64,000 nucleotides of DNA from Lactiplantibacillus plantarum EGD-AQ4 (GCF_000463075.2 NZ_AVAQ01000009.1:1-64000), one strand, 5' to 3'. Counted from the first letter of the stretch, positions 9,275-18,055 are shown. Notes: generated by a model not told the origin, from the sequence alone. Made by a program: numbers and translations.

Positions 9275-10366
9275 ATGATGATGAATAATCCGACGATGTT
9301 ATCCTACATTCGTCGCGAACAACCCGTATTGGAACGACTATTGGCGAGTTATCCGAAGCAGATTACCGCGGCATTAGAGAGCGCACCCAAGCACCCGCAA
9401 CACTGGTTGATTTTGGCGACCGGTTCACGTTTGAACGCGGCCAATAGCGCCCGACTCTACATGCAAAAAGTGGCAGGACTACAAGTCACGCTTGCGGCGG
9501 CGGACCTTTTCGTGACTTATGAGGAAGCCGATCCCAGTGTTGACGTGGTGATTGGCGTCTCCCTGACTGAAGATGACCCAACCATGCTGGCCGCCATCAA
9601 TAAGGCTCGGGCAGCTAGCCACGCCCATACGATCATCATTACCGATCAGAAAGAATCCGCGCTCACTGACATCGCCGACGCGACTTGTGATTTAATGACG
9701 GGCAAGGAAAGCGTGCCGTATATCACGTTGAGCTTCCAAGCCATCGTCTTGACCTTAATGTTACTCACGGTTCGAAGCGCCGCACTCCAGGAACGGCTGA
9801 CCGAACTGGCAGTCAATCAAGAGCTCGACGAATTCAGCTTTCTCATTGAAAACATGAATCAAACCGTCCAGCGCGCCAACGATTTCTATCGCAAATTCAC
9901 GATTGACTTTACGAATGCGCCCCAATTTACCGCGATCGGTGCCAACGTCCTAGCAGGCACTTTAGCTGAAATGCAATCCAAGTTTACCGAAATCCTGCGT
10001 GTTCCCGCCCACGGCTATTCACTCGCCTCATTTACCCACGGCGGTTTTATGGGCGTCCATGAAGACCATTGCCAATTCTATATTGAAATCAATACTGACC
10101 CGGCCGTCATGGAACAATTGCAAGCGGTTAAAACATACGAATCTCGGTTGACCCCGCACATTTACACCATCAGCCTGACGGGCGAACAACCCGCGGTCAA
10201 CGATGACCAAACGCTCCTGCTCGACCCCGTCACCGACCCTTATAAAGCACCGCTGATGGCCATCATTCCATTCCAAGTACTTGCCTGGTTCATCGCCAAA
10301 TCACGCGGCATCAACTTGAATCACTTAATGTATCAAGATTTTCAAAAGGCGATTAATTTACAGTAG
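9275..10366 (+). CDS. Double-SIS domain sugar-phosphate isomerase/deaminase-like protein
   Basis: About 363 residues with two SIS (sugar isomerase) domains, the arrangement of the GlmS isomerase half and of AgaS/FrlB-type enzymes. The first domain includes LATGSRLNAANSARLYMQ and VIGVSLTEDD; the second includes GYSLASFTHGGFMGVHED. These proteins act on phosphorylated amino sugars or glycated amines. Start choice is ambiguous: GAGGAG is followed by TTG ATG ATG ATG, and I use the first ATG. No kinase, PTS or regulator gene adjoins it, so the substrate is open. Confidence 0.75.
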   Translation: MMMNNPTMLSYIRREQPVLERLLASYPKQITAALESAPKHPQHWLILATGSRLNAANSARLYMQKVAGLQVTLAAADLFVTYEEADPSVDVVIGVSLTEDDPTMLAAINKARAASHAHTIIITDQKESALTDIADATCDLMTGKESVPYITLSFQAIVLTLMLLTVRSAALQERLTELAVNQELDEFSFLIENMNQTVQRANDFYRKFTIDFTNAPQFTAIGANVLAGTLAEMQSKFTEILRVPAHGYSLASFTHGGFMGVHEDHCQFYIEINTDPAVMEQLQAVKTYESRLTPHIYTISLTGEQPAVNDDQTLLLDPVTDPYKAPLMAIIPFQVLAWFIAKSRGINLNHLMYQDFQKAINLQ

Positions 10367-10390
10367 ACTCAGTTAATCAAGTCTACGTCA

Positions 10391-10428
10391 AAAACCAGCA
10401 TCGCAATTTGTCGATGCTGGTTTTTTTT
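10391..10428 (+). terminator. Terminator of the SIS gene
   Basis: ACCAGCATCG pairs with CGATGCTGGT around a short loop, followed by eight T. Confidence 0.92.
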
Positions 10429-11113
10429 GGTTGAAATGATTTTGTGCTCGTTATTAAGTTCAAAAGCAACCAGCTTAAGCCCGCTGGGAACAGTGCGAGT
10501 TAGCGTAAATTTGCAGTGGGAGGCTCTTAGCCGAGATTGTCTTGACATTCAACTGTCAGGCTTGTTCTTATTGATAGCTAAACATTCTTGCCAGATTTTA
10601 AGCCTTTGAATCATCGAGTTTACTGGACTTGCCATAACTTTCGCTAGTACCCTGAAATAGCAAAGTCTTGAATTTCAAACGAAAGCAATTTCATCGACTA
10701 CTTTCAAGACTAGTTGTCATTAAAAGCAGGCAATAATATTTAGGTAACCCTTTCAGTGCTCAAACATCGTAAGGAAGCCTCGATACTGATTAAAAAAGTT
10801 TGCCTGAAGGAAAAGGCACTTAATATCCAGTGGCAAATTGTACCCAGTTAAGTGGCCGTTCATCCGCCATTCGAGCGGCTTCCCGACCGGAGGGGCTGGC
10901 TGACAATGCTCAAGGGCGAAGTTCTTCTTGTCCGGGTGAATTTCCCGGGCTAGAAGAAGACTCGTATTTGAAATTGCGCAGTGGGCTTCTGCGTGAGTTC
11001 AAATCGATGTCCGCCCTGTTCCAGCGTTGTCAGTCAGCCCCGGAGGTCGGATTAGGACGCCCGCCGGCTGACGAACAATAAGCCAGCTGATCGACCCGTT
11101 TCAATCATAATCC
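10429..11113. repeat. Composite repeat, copy 3: deleted A arm, spacer, complete B arm
   Basis: The left part (about 10429-10530) is the outer A-arm module, including CCAGCTTAAGCCCGCTGG and GCGAGTTAGCGTAAA. The central A hairpins are lost. The spacer (10530-10790) ends in the conserved AAAGTTTGCCTGAAGG. The B arm (10790-11113) is intact on the minus strand, with its three-way stem set and a terminal GTTTCAATCATAATCC. It starts directly after the T tract of the preceding terminator. Short open frames inside it are repeat-derived, not genes. Confidence 0.85.
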
Positions 11114-11152
11114 AGGACAACTCACCCAATGCGTATTGAAATCATTCAGCGC

Positions 11153-12577
11153 TTAAGCCTGTGCCGTCGTTGCTTGGTCGGCCTTGACTGTTGAGCGTTG
11201 TTTCAAGTGTGCCATGCCAATGCCGGTGAATCCACTGATGACTGAGATGATTGGGCACAGTAAACTGAAGAACACAAATGGTAGGTATTGAACTGTTGGA
11301 ACACCGAGCGTCGTCGTCAAGAAGACACCGCCGACACCCCAAGGTACTAAGTAGTTGATGACCGTGCCGCCATCTTCGAGTACTCTACCGAGCGCGTTTC
11401 CTGATAGCCCACCGTCATTGAAGGCTTTGCGGAAGGCCCGTCCTGGCAAGATAATGGAGAGAAATTGTTCGCCAACGAAGACGTTGACCCCGATGCAAGT
11501 CAACACGCCCGCCAAAACGAGCTTGCCATCACTATTTAAATGTTTGGCAACGGGCGTCATAATCTGATTGATCAAGCCAAATTTGACCAACAGACCACCT
11601 AGTGACAGTGTGACGACAATCAGTGCCACCATGCTCACCATGCTGACAATACCGCCCCGTGAAAGTAAGGTGTCGACACTCGTGTTCCCCGTTTTAGAAA
11701 CGAAGCCGGTGTTGATAATGGCCGTCAACTTCTTCATCGACATCCCAGGTTGTTCAAATAAAATGAGTCCCGCTGAGACGAAGATGTTCAGTAACATGGT
11801 TGGAATGGCCGGCATTTTGAACCCTGCGCAGACGAACACTAAAACGATTGGTAATAAGGCTAAGGCTGAGATGCTGAAATGGCCATTTAAAACAGCGACC
11901 GTTTGATTGATTTTAGCTAGGCTCGTGCTGGTATTGCTATGGCCTAACATGGCAAACAACCCTAATGAGATCAAACCTGCTGGCAAGGTACTCCATAAAA
12001 GATGCTTGATGTGTGTGAACAAGTCGGTATCAACCACGGCTGAGGCCAAGTTATTCGTTTCCGATAACGGTGAGAGCTTATCGCCAAAGATACCGCCACT
12101 AATGATGGCCCCGGCAACTAAAGCGGGGTTCAGGTTCATAGTCACGCCCATCCCGAAGAAGGCAATACCAACCGTCGAAGTAACTGTAAACGCACTGCCG
12201 ACCGCCGCACCGACTAGGGTACAAACGATGAACACTGATGGCAGGAACCATTGAATATTAATAATCTTGAACCCAATCACCATCAATGTCGGAATCGTTC
12301 CCGCTGCGATCCAAGTGGAAATCATGGCACCAATCAAAATAAAGATAAAAATTGGCACGATCCCTTTATCGATACCTTCCTTGATGCCGGCATTCACGGC
12401 TGACCAGGGAAAGCCCCGCAGCATCCCCCAAGCCGTGACGACGCCCATTGCCAATAAGACTGGGACTTGGGGTGAAAGTCCCCAGCCAATCACTCCAGCA
12501 CTCATAATGCCGAGGACAACTAATAAGACAATCACAGCTTCTAAGGTGCTAATTTGTGGTTCTGTCGTTTTATTCAT
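11153..12577 (-). CDS. NhaC family antiporter, probable tyrosine-regulated amino acid carrier
   Basis: A 474-residue membrane protein with about twelve hydrophobic segments. It belongs to the NhaC ion transporter superfamily: MSAGVIGWGLSPQVP near the N-terminus, GGIFGDKLSPLSETNNLAS in the core, and a conserved C-terminal half. Annotated NhaC members exchange Na+ and H+, but the T-box in front of this gene ties it to amino acid supply. Import of tyrosine or a precursor is therefore the better inference. The ATG follows AAAGGAG. Confidence 0.85.
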   Translation of the reverse strand: MNKTTEPQISTLEAVIVLLVVLGIMSAGVIGWGLSPQVPVLLAMGVVTAWGMLRGFPWSAVNAGIKEGIDKGIVPIFIFILIGAMISTWIAAGTIPTLMVIGFKIINIQWFLPSVFIVCTLVGAAVGSAFTVTSTVGIAFFGMGVTMNLNPALVAGAIISGGIFGDKLSPLSETNNLASAVVDTDLFTHIKHLLWSTLPAGLISLGLFAMLGHSNTSTSLAKINQTVAVLNGHFSISALALLPIVLVFVCAGFKMPAIPTMLLNIFVSAGLILFEQPGMSMKKLTAIINTGFVSKTGNTSVDTLLSRGGIVSMVSMVALIVVTLSLGGLLVKFGLINQIMTPVAKHLNSDGKLVLAGVLTCIGVNVFVGEQFLSIILPGRAFRKAFNDGGLSGNALGRVLEDGGTVINYLVPWGVGGVFLTTTLGVPTVQYLPFVFFSLLCPIISVISGFTGIGMAHLKQRSTVKADQATTAQA

Positions 12578-12692
12578 AATTCAAGACTCCTTTGATTGCA
12601 ATTTCAGTGACAAGCGATGTTAGTCATCAAAATTTCAATATCGTGCAAGCCCACCACAGCGTTGATTAGTCATTATCCTCATCCTCTTCATT

Positions 12693-12946
12693 AAAAAAAT
12701 CGTCCCCATTGTTCAATAGAACAACAGGGACGATTAGACTAGTCGCGGTACCACCCAGGTTGCGGATTACAAACACTTAATCCACCACTCACTAGAAGAT
12801 AACGGTTCTAGTTATTATCCGTTCGTTCGAAACTCGGTTACCGTATTTCAAACATAGTTGCTGACCGGTTCGCAGCATCCACCGGCTTCCTGACACCCAC
12901 AACTATGGCTACTTAATGTAACGTTTAACGTACTGTTATTAACTTA
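12693..12946 (-). promoter_or_regulatory. T-box leader, tyrosine-type specifier, for the NhaC gene
   Basis: On the minus strand the antiterminator core is GGGTGGTACCGCG (about 12743-12755). It is followed by a terminator, AATCGTCCC paired with GGGGACGATT and then seven T (12693-12699). Stem I contains GATGC and a specifier loop whose 5' side carries AGTA and whose 3' side reads GAAATACGG. This gives UAC (Tyr) as the likely specifier. ATA (Ile) is the alternative reading if one base is shifted. Confidence 0.92.
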
Positions 12947-12952
12947 CGGTTA

Positions 12953-12981
12953 ACAATACCACCATTCGTTTTAACCGTCAA
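12953..12981 (-). promoter_or_regulatory. Promoter of the T-box/NhaC transcript
   Basis: Minus strand TTGACG, 17-nt spacer, TATTGT. The predicted start falls just before Stem I. Confidence 0.65.
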
Positions 12982-13030
12982 GCAATCTTTTAATTTATTT
13001 TTAATGTTAACAGCTCCCGTTTATCAATTA

Positions 13031-14413
13031 TCACTCCCGAGCGACTGCTCGTAAGCGCGCTTGATGGACTGTCGTGACGGTCCCGAATAGCAACGTCCAA
13101 ACGATGGCTCCGACCGCCCCGATAATGTCGGCCTGAATGAAGAATAGACTGGCAAAAATCAGGACAAAAAAGGCAATCGTCAATGGGCTGGTAATTCGGT
13201 ACGCGGGCATTTTGAAGCCATCCGCCAAGTAATCAGTGGATAGTCGATACTTCCGGTGTGCGACCATCGCTAATGTGTAGACAATCAGGTACATGTCACT
13301 GGAGATCCCGGTAACGATGGTAAAGACGGCCGTGGTCGCCGCGCTCAAACTCATCACGGGCGTGACTAAGACTAAGACGGCGGATAACACGATGGCTGCG
13401 GCCGGCACCCCACTTTTTGAAATCGTCCCAAACCACTGCCGCATCCGGCTAGTCGCTGGCATTTCAGTGGCGAGCTGGTAAAAATGACGTCCGGCTGAAA
13501 ATAAACAACTATTTAATGATGAGGCCGCCGATGTCAACACAACAAAATTAATAATGGCCGCCGCAGCCGGATAACCAGCTAACTTGAAGACCTGAACGAA
13601 TGGACTGCTGTCTGGGGATAAAGAAGTCCATGGGATGATTCCCATGATGACGATCAACGCACCGATGTAAAATAATAAAATCCGCAATAACGTTTCATTG
13701 ACCGCCTTTTTAATCACGCGATGCGGGTTCTTGGCTTCACCAATCGTAATGCTGACAAATTCGATTCCTTGAAAGGCGAAGAAGACCATCGGAAAGGCTG
13801 AAATGAAATTAGCCATGCCGTGTGGGAACAGCTGATAATTATGAAATAAATTGCCAATCGAGGCTTGGCCTAATGGCGTTGGATGATGACCGACCATCAT
13901 GAAGATCCCAGTAGTGATCAACGCCACAATGGCAACGATTTTGATCATCGCAAACCAGAACTCTGCTTCCCCGAATAGCCGTGCTGCGGTCAAATTGACG
14001 GCCGCCAGAATAAGTAAAAAGCTGATTTCAATCAGCCACGCCGGGACGTTGGGCAACCAAAACTTGACGTAGGTCGCGGTCGCCGTCAACTCAGCCATAC
14101 AAACGAAAATCAGGCCAATCCAGTAGGTCCACCCCGTAAAATGACCGACGCTCGGTCCCAAATACCGGGAAATAAACGCGACAAACGTATGTTGTGAAGG
14201 GTCTGCATAAAACATTTCACCAATCGCCCGCATCATCAAAAAGAAGAAAAATCCTAATACTAAGTACACCCACATGACTGACGGACCCGTCTTCGAAATG
14301 GTACTCCCTGATCCTAGAAATAATCCTGTCCCAATTGTGCCACCAATAGCAATCATCTGAACGTGCCGGTTACTAAGCGCCCGCACGGTTCCATCCGCGT
14401 TAGTTGTTTTCAT
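13031..14413 (-). CDS. APC family amino acid permease
   Basis: About 460 residues with twelve hydrophobic segments. The N-terminal motif QMIAIGGTIGTGLFLGSG is the substrate-binding glycine motif of the amino acid transporter (AAT) branch of the APC superfamily. The VSITIGEAKNPHRVI segment in the middle is also typical. It imports amino acids coupled to H+. I chose the ATG at 14413 behind GGAGGGATC; the longer frame lacks its own ribosome binding site. An extended -10 (TGCTATAAT) lies about 60 nt upstream. The substrate is not readable; this branch takes basic, aromatic or small neutral amino acids. Confidence 0.88.
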   Translation of the reverse strand: MKTTNADGTVRALSNRHVQMIAIGGTIGTGLFLGSGSTISKTGPSVMWVYLVLGFFFFLMMRAIGEMFYADPSQHTFVAFISRYLGPSVGHFTGWTYWIGLIFVCMAELTATATYVKFWLPNVPAWLIEISFLLILAAVNLTAARLFGEAEFWFAMIKIVAIVALITTGIFMMVGHHPTPLGQASIGNLFHNYQLFPHGMANFISAFPMVFFAFQGIEFVSITIGEAKNPHRVIKKAVNETLLRILLFYIGALIVIMGIIPWTSLSPDSSPFVQVFKLAGYPAAAAIINFVVLTSAASSLNSCLFSAGRHFYQLATEMPATSRMRQWFGTISKSGVPAAAIVLSAVLVLVTPVMSLSAATTAVFTIVTGISSDMYLIVYTLAMVAHRKYRLSTDYLADGFKMPAYRITSPLTIAFFVLIFASLFFIQADIIGAVGAIVWTLLFGTVTTVHQARLRAVARE

Positions 14414-14651
14414 AAGATCCCTCCACAAATTCTAATGGCTTTGTTGTCAAATCTTAATGTTCCGTCATTATAGCACGGGCGCTGCTTTGACTTAGTTTGG
14501 ATTTTTAATGACTTCGGCACGAATTCGACGGGATACTGGTCGCTTGACTTAATTTTATTAAGGCTATCATGATTCAAAAAGCGTTATCATCGTTGCTGTT
14601 CAGCGTCTAATGATTAGTTTTGTCTCTGCCTCCACCTTTGAATCATCAGAC

Positions 14652-14698
14652 GACAAAAAAACGCCCTAATTAGAATAATCTTCTAATCAGAGCGCCTT
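14652..14698 (-). terminator. Terminator of the anchored hydrolase gene
   Basis: On the minus strand GCGCTCTGATTAGAA pairs with TTCTAATTAGGGCG and is followed by T-rich sequence. Confidence 0.85.
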
Positions 14699-14720
14699 GT
14701 CGACAGTCCAGCTGACTAAT

Positions 14721-15611
14721 TTACGCTGACCACAAAAACCGAATCATGCGTTGGGCAACATTCGGATTCTGATTGAGCGCACAGTGCGCGGCATCCGCGC
14801 CGCTGTAAAAGGCTTCGCGATACTGCGCGAGTTGACCACGTAACAGGTAGCGAACGGCTCGTGCCGACGCGACGCCAACAAAGCCATCGTTGTTATAGCC
14901 AGTATTCGTATCACCGTACACGTTCAAGAGTTTGACGTGCTGTGGGAAATTTTTACGGTATTTCAGCATCGTTGCAAAGTGTTTGGTAAACCGCGTTGGC
15001 TTAACTGCCAGTTGGCGTGCCTGCGCTTCCGTTTGCGTGTTCAGAAAACCCGTCAGACCATCGAACGGTCCGGCGATCGTCACCACTTTATGTAACGTTG
15101 GCAAACGTTTATCATGCCCATACTTCAATGCCTGGTTGATAATGTCATTGGCGCCTAACGAATGACCGACTGCATTATATCCCGTGACGCCATACTTCGC
15201 TTTCAATTGAACTAGGACCTGGTGTAACCAATAGATTTGCGCTTTTTGTGAAGCATGATTATCTTGGAAGACGACTTGGACCATCGGATTCTTGATTGAC
15301 CGCTGCCAGTACCCTTTGAAAGCCATCACACCGTTCTTGTAAACGTGCACGACAAGCGCTTTTTGAGCCGCACCAGCCTGTTCAGCTTTATGAATTAAAT
15401 AATTCGTTGAATATGCACCGCCGTTATAGCCATGCAGAAAAATCGTCGCCGTCTTCGATTGTTGATATTGTTGCTTGATTCCTCGGACAGAACGCGACGT
15501 CAATTGACTCGTTACCTTCGTGATCTTGGTATCACTATTGCGCGCACCTAGCAAGACGACAGCCGCCACAATCACAAACGTCAGTAACAGCAACCGCGTC
15601 CCCGTTCGCAT
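14721..15611 (-). CDS. Membrane-anchored alpha/beta hydrolase, DUF915 type
   Basis: About 296 residues: one N-terminal hydrophobic anchor (residues about 7-23), then an extracellular alpha/beta hydrolase fold. The oxyanion segment is FLHGYNGG and the nucleophile elbow is GHSLGA. An Asp is in YGDTN and a His in DAAHCAL near the C-terminus. This matches the DUF915 (YpjP-like) surface hydrolases common in lactobacilli, whose substrates are mostly unknown. I chose the ATG at 15611, which has GGTGA five bases upstream. Earlier in-frame starts (15641, 15653) lie too near the likely promoter. Confidence 0.8.
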   Translation of the reverse strand: MRTGTRLLLLTFVIVAAVVLLGARNSDTKITKVTSQLTSRSVRGIKQQYQQSKTATIFLHGYNGGAYSTNYLIHKAEQAGAAQKALVVHVYKNGVMAFKGYWQRSIKNPMVQVVFQDNHASQKAQIYWLHQVLVQLKAKYGVTGYNAVGHSLGANDIINQALKYGHDKRLPTLHKVVTIAGPFDGLTGFLNTQTEAQARQLAVKPTRFTKHFATMLKYRKNFPQHVKLLNVYGDTNTGYNNDGFVGVASARAVRYLLRGQLAQYREAFYSGADAAHCALNQNPNVAQRMIRFLWSA

Positions 15612-15812
15612 TTGCTTCACCAAATTTATCGTACCCTTCATTATGTTTAACATATTTATTTTACGCGTTTGAACGCAAATGACAAACAATCGTTTCCAAA
15701 CCACTCAACTATCGTACTTATTCATATTCTTTCGGCCCCAAGCTCGTTATAATGGAGGAAGTAGGTTAGCTGATTAACCTAATTAATCGCTTATCATTGA
15801 CTGGAGGAAATC

Positions 15813-16313
15813 ATGGAAAAACCAACATTTAAATATCCGGATAAGGCGGCGTATGAATTTGTCATCCACGCCTTAGCTGCTAAGGACATCACACCACTAG
15901 AAATCGCCAAGATCACGTATCGGTTACAATCCAAATACGTCCCAGACTTGACGGTGGCTGAATGTGAACAAGAAATCCACGAAGTTTTGCATAAACGGGA
16001 ATTGCTCAACAACGCGATGGTCGCACTCGAACTTGACCGCCTCGCCACCGAGGGCCAACTCAACGAGCCACTGCAATCAATCATCGCCAGTGACGCCGGC
16101 GTCTTCGGTGTTGATGAAGGCCTAGCACTTAACATGGCCAACATCTACGGCACGATTGGTGTGACCAATTATGGTTACGTTGATAAAGTCAAAGAAGGCG
16201 TGATCAAAAAGCTCGACACGGACAAATCCGGCGTCGTCAACACCTTCATCGACGATTTAGTCGGTTCAATTGCTGCCGCGGCTGCGGCCAAAATCGCCCA
16301 CAAATACGCTTAA
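15813..16313 (+). CDS. Phosphatidylglycerophosphatase A family protein (YutG-like)
   Basis: A 166-residue protein resembling Bacillus subtilis YutG and the PgpA family. It would dephosphorylate phosphatidylglycerophosphate to phosphatidylglycerol, or a related phosphate. The shared features are YVPDLTVAECEQEI (about 42-55), GVFGVDEGLALNMANIYGTIGVTNYGYVDK in the middle, and the C-terminal FIDDLVGSIAAAAAAK, the acidic-helix motif of PgpA. The ATG follows TGGAGGAAATC. It stands alone with its own terminator. Confidence 0.82.
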   Translation: MEKPTFKYPDKAAYEFVIHALAAKDITPLEIAKITYRLQSKYVPDLTVAECEQEIHEVLHKRELLNNAMVALELDRLATEGQLNEPLQSIIASDAGVFGVDEGLALNMANIYGTIGVTNYGYVDKVKEGVIKKLDTDKSGVVNTFIDDLVGSIAAAAAAKIAHKYA

Positions 16314-16341
16314 CACTTATTCGACATTTTAAGATCCAATT

Positions 16342-16386
16342 AAAGCCCTGCTGCAAGCCATTCACGACTCGTAGCGGGGCTTTTTA
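16342..16386 (+). terminator. Terminator of the PgpA-family gene
   Basis: AAAGCCCTGCT pairs with AGCGGGGCTTT, followed by T. Confidence 0.85.
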
Positions 16387-16398
16387 GTTAGATTTAGC

Positions 16399-16580
16399 CA
16401 TGATTGAAACTATTCAAGTCAAGAACAGCCAGCTGAGACCCGCTGGAAACAATGCAAGTTACTGTAAACCGGCAGTGGGAGACACGCCCTCGCCGGCCCT
16501 GGAAGTCGAACGAGCACATGCAGACGAACAGCAATCCAATCAATTAGTGCGTTTCAAATACGATATATCAAATCATCTTA
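16399..16580 (+). repeat. Composite repeat, copy 4: internal-deletion form
   Basis: It begins with CATGATTGAAAC and the A-arm module CCAGCTGAGACCCGCTGG, then GTTACTGTAAA. At about 16500 it switches to the outer B-arm segment GCAGACGAACAGCAATCC and ends near GTTTCAAATACG. The central hairpins and spacer are gone. An open frame through it (16400-16603) is not a gene. Confidence 0.75.
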
Positions 16581-16614
16581 TCTCACACAGCTGCCAAAAG
16601 TAATACTGCCACAT

Positions 16615-17475
16615 CTAGCTTAATTCGCCAATGTAGTCTCGGAGGTAAGTGGTGATGTCATGGGGCTGGCGCCCGAGAACCTCGGCAGCGGTAGTCGTGA
16701 CTGCTTTCGCGTTACCGAGTTGGGTGATGAGGTAGAGCATGACCATGACGTTGACATAGTCCTTCTTCAAGCCGCGTTTTAACATCACTCGCCGGAATTT
16801 CAGCAAGCTTGGGCGGCTATAAGTCACAGGGTGACCGAAAATCGTGGTCATTTGTTCGGCGATTTCTTGATAAGTCAGTGCCGCGGGACCAGTGACCGTT
16901 AATTTTTGTCCCAGATACTGGTCATTAAGCAAGACGACGCCAGCAATCTCACCAATATCACGCGTATCAATGAAGCTGGTCTTGGCGCGACCGGCCGGAA
17001 TAAACAAGTCGTGATTCTGCTGAATATCTTCACGATGCGTCGTGTTCAGATTTTGCATGAAAAAGCTGGGCCGAATGAACGTGTATGGCAGTCCCAACTC
17101 GACAATCATTTTTTCAATCTGATGGTGCGGTGTCATCGGATTGTGTTCGACGCCCATCAATGAGACGAACACGACTTGCTTAATATGCTGGTCCTTTAAA
17201 CAAGTTAAAAATGGCAACATGTCTTCTTTGGGCTTAGCCAACTGTGGTGGCCGAACAAAAAAGACCTTCTCGACATCTTGTAAAGCAGGCTGAAACGTCT
17301 CCGCATTCAAAAAATCGAATGGTCGCAGCTCGACATCCGGATAGTCGGCTAATTGCCGTTGATCCTTGGCCACATTATGCGCACCTGCAACGAGCGTGAC
17401 CCCTGCTTGTTGATTCAAATATTGAATCAGCGGCAAGCCAATATTACCGGTACCACCAATCACTAGAATTTTCAT
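16615..17475 (-). CDS. NmrA-type NAD(P)-binding oxidoreductase
   Basis: A 286-residue atypical short-chain dehydrogenase. The dinucleotide motif GGTGNIG is at residues 7-13, followed by the NmrA-like core with FIRPSFFMQN and TSFIDTRDIGEIA. There is no clear YxxxK pair, so it may be a redox sensor or a quinone reductase of the QorB type. Its ATG overlaps the upstream marR stop by four bases, and GGGGAG precedes it. The two genes form one operon under the palindrome at 17917-17942, which suggests a response to reactive or quinone-like compounds. Confidence 0.82.
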   Translation of the reverse strand: MKILVIGGTGNIGLPLIQYLNQQAGVTLVAGAHNVAKDQRQLADYPDVELRPFDFLNAETFQPALQDVEKVFFVRPPQLAKPKEDMLPFLTCLKDQHIKQVVFVSLMGVEHNPMTPHHQIEKMIVELGLPYTFIRPSFFMQNLNTTHREDIQQNHDLFIPAGRAKTSFIDTRDIGEIAGVVLLNDQYLGQKLTVTGPAALTYQEIAEQMTTIFGHPVTYSRPSLLKFRRVMLKRGLKKDYVNVMVMLYLITQLGNAKAVTTTAAEVLGRQPHDITTYLRDYIGELS

Positions 17476-17900
17476 TTGAACGTCTCCCCTTCTAATTTAC
17501 GCAACAACTGTTGTAGCGTTTGCTGCTCGCTTACCGTTAGCGCCTGTAAGCTCAGCGCTAACACCTCGTCACTCACCTGCTGACCAGCGTGTAGCGCGAC
17601 CGTTCCCTCAGACGTCAATTGTAATAACTTCGCCCGCTGATCATCTGGATTAGGATGCTGCTTGATGAATTGCTTCGCCGTCAACCGTCGCACGATGCCA
17701 GACATCGTCGGCTTATCCATATCGAGCTGTTGGCAAAGCTGGTTAGCTGTCGGGTCAGTCTCCGTTCGTTGTTGCCACAAGTCGATTTGCTGCATGACTG
17801 CCCACTGCTGAACCGTCAGTCCTTGCGCAAGCAGGCGTTGGTTCAACTGATACCGCATCTGCTTCGCTAATTGCATGATTAAATAACCTGTATTATTCAT
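17472..17900 (-). CDS. MarR family transcriptional regulator
   Basis: A 142-residue winged-helix regulator. The recognition region is NQLCQQLDMDKPTMSGIVRRL and the wing is HPNPDDQRAKLLQLTSEG, both typical of MarR. It is first in a two-gene operon with the NmrA-type protein. GGAGGT lies 11 nt before the ATG. A perfect palindrome just upstream is the likely self-operator. MarR proteins of this type release DNA on binding phenolics or on thiol oxidation; there is one Cys (in QLCQQ). Confidence 0.88.
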   Translation of the reverse strand: MNNTGYLIMQLAKQMRYQLNQRLLAQGLTVQQWAVMQQIDLWQQRTETDPTANQLCQQLDMDKPTMSGIVRRLTAKQFIKQHPNPDDQRAKLLQLTSEGTVALHAGQQVSDEVLALSLQALTVSEQQTLQQLLRKLEGETFK

Positions 17901-17916
17901 TCGTCAGCCGTACCTC

Positions 17917-17942
17917 CATTTAGTTAGTATACTAACTAAATG
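17917..17942. promoter_or_regulatory. 26-bp perfect palindrome, operator of the marR-NmrA operon
   Basis: The two 13-base halves (CATTTAGTTAGTA and its complement) match without any mismatch. The site lies just upstream of the marR ribosome binding site, in the promoter region. Size and position fit a MarR dimer site. Confidence 0.85.
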
Positions 17943-17970
17943 ACTAGCGGTTGTCAAATTTATGTAAAAC

Positions 17971-18020
17971 ATAAGCGCTTACCTGCTCACATCAGTTTTT
18001 TGTGACAGATAAGCGCTTAT
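17971..18020 (-). terminator. Hairpin between spx paralogue and marR promoter
   Basis: ATAAGCGCTTACCTG pairs with CAGATAAGCGCTTAT. Each half holds the palindrome TAAGCGCTTA, so the two copies could also be cre-like protein sites. It lies downstream of the leftward spx-like gene and probably ends it, although the T tract is weak. Confidence 0.5.
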
Positions 18021-18055
18021 TAAATTTATGAACTTCCCCAAAACGACGGCTACTC

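Noticed and set aside
10830..11081. Open frame of 83 codons, with similar frames at 16400-16603, 19535-19840 and 58915-59277
   Set aside because: They lie inside the composite repeats, recur because the repeat recurs, have no ribosome binding site, and are interrupted in other copies.
11355..12623. Four long plus-strand frames opposite the NhaC gene
   Set aside because: They are antisense shadows of the antiporter gene with no ribosome binding sites or family pattern.
17971..18020. Pair of cre sites (TAAGCGCTTA twice)
   Set aside because: The two copies pair with each other as one long hairpin between genes, so a transcription end explains them more simply; not excluded.
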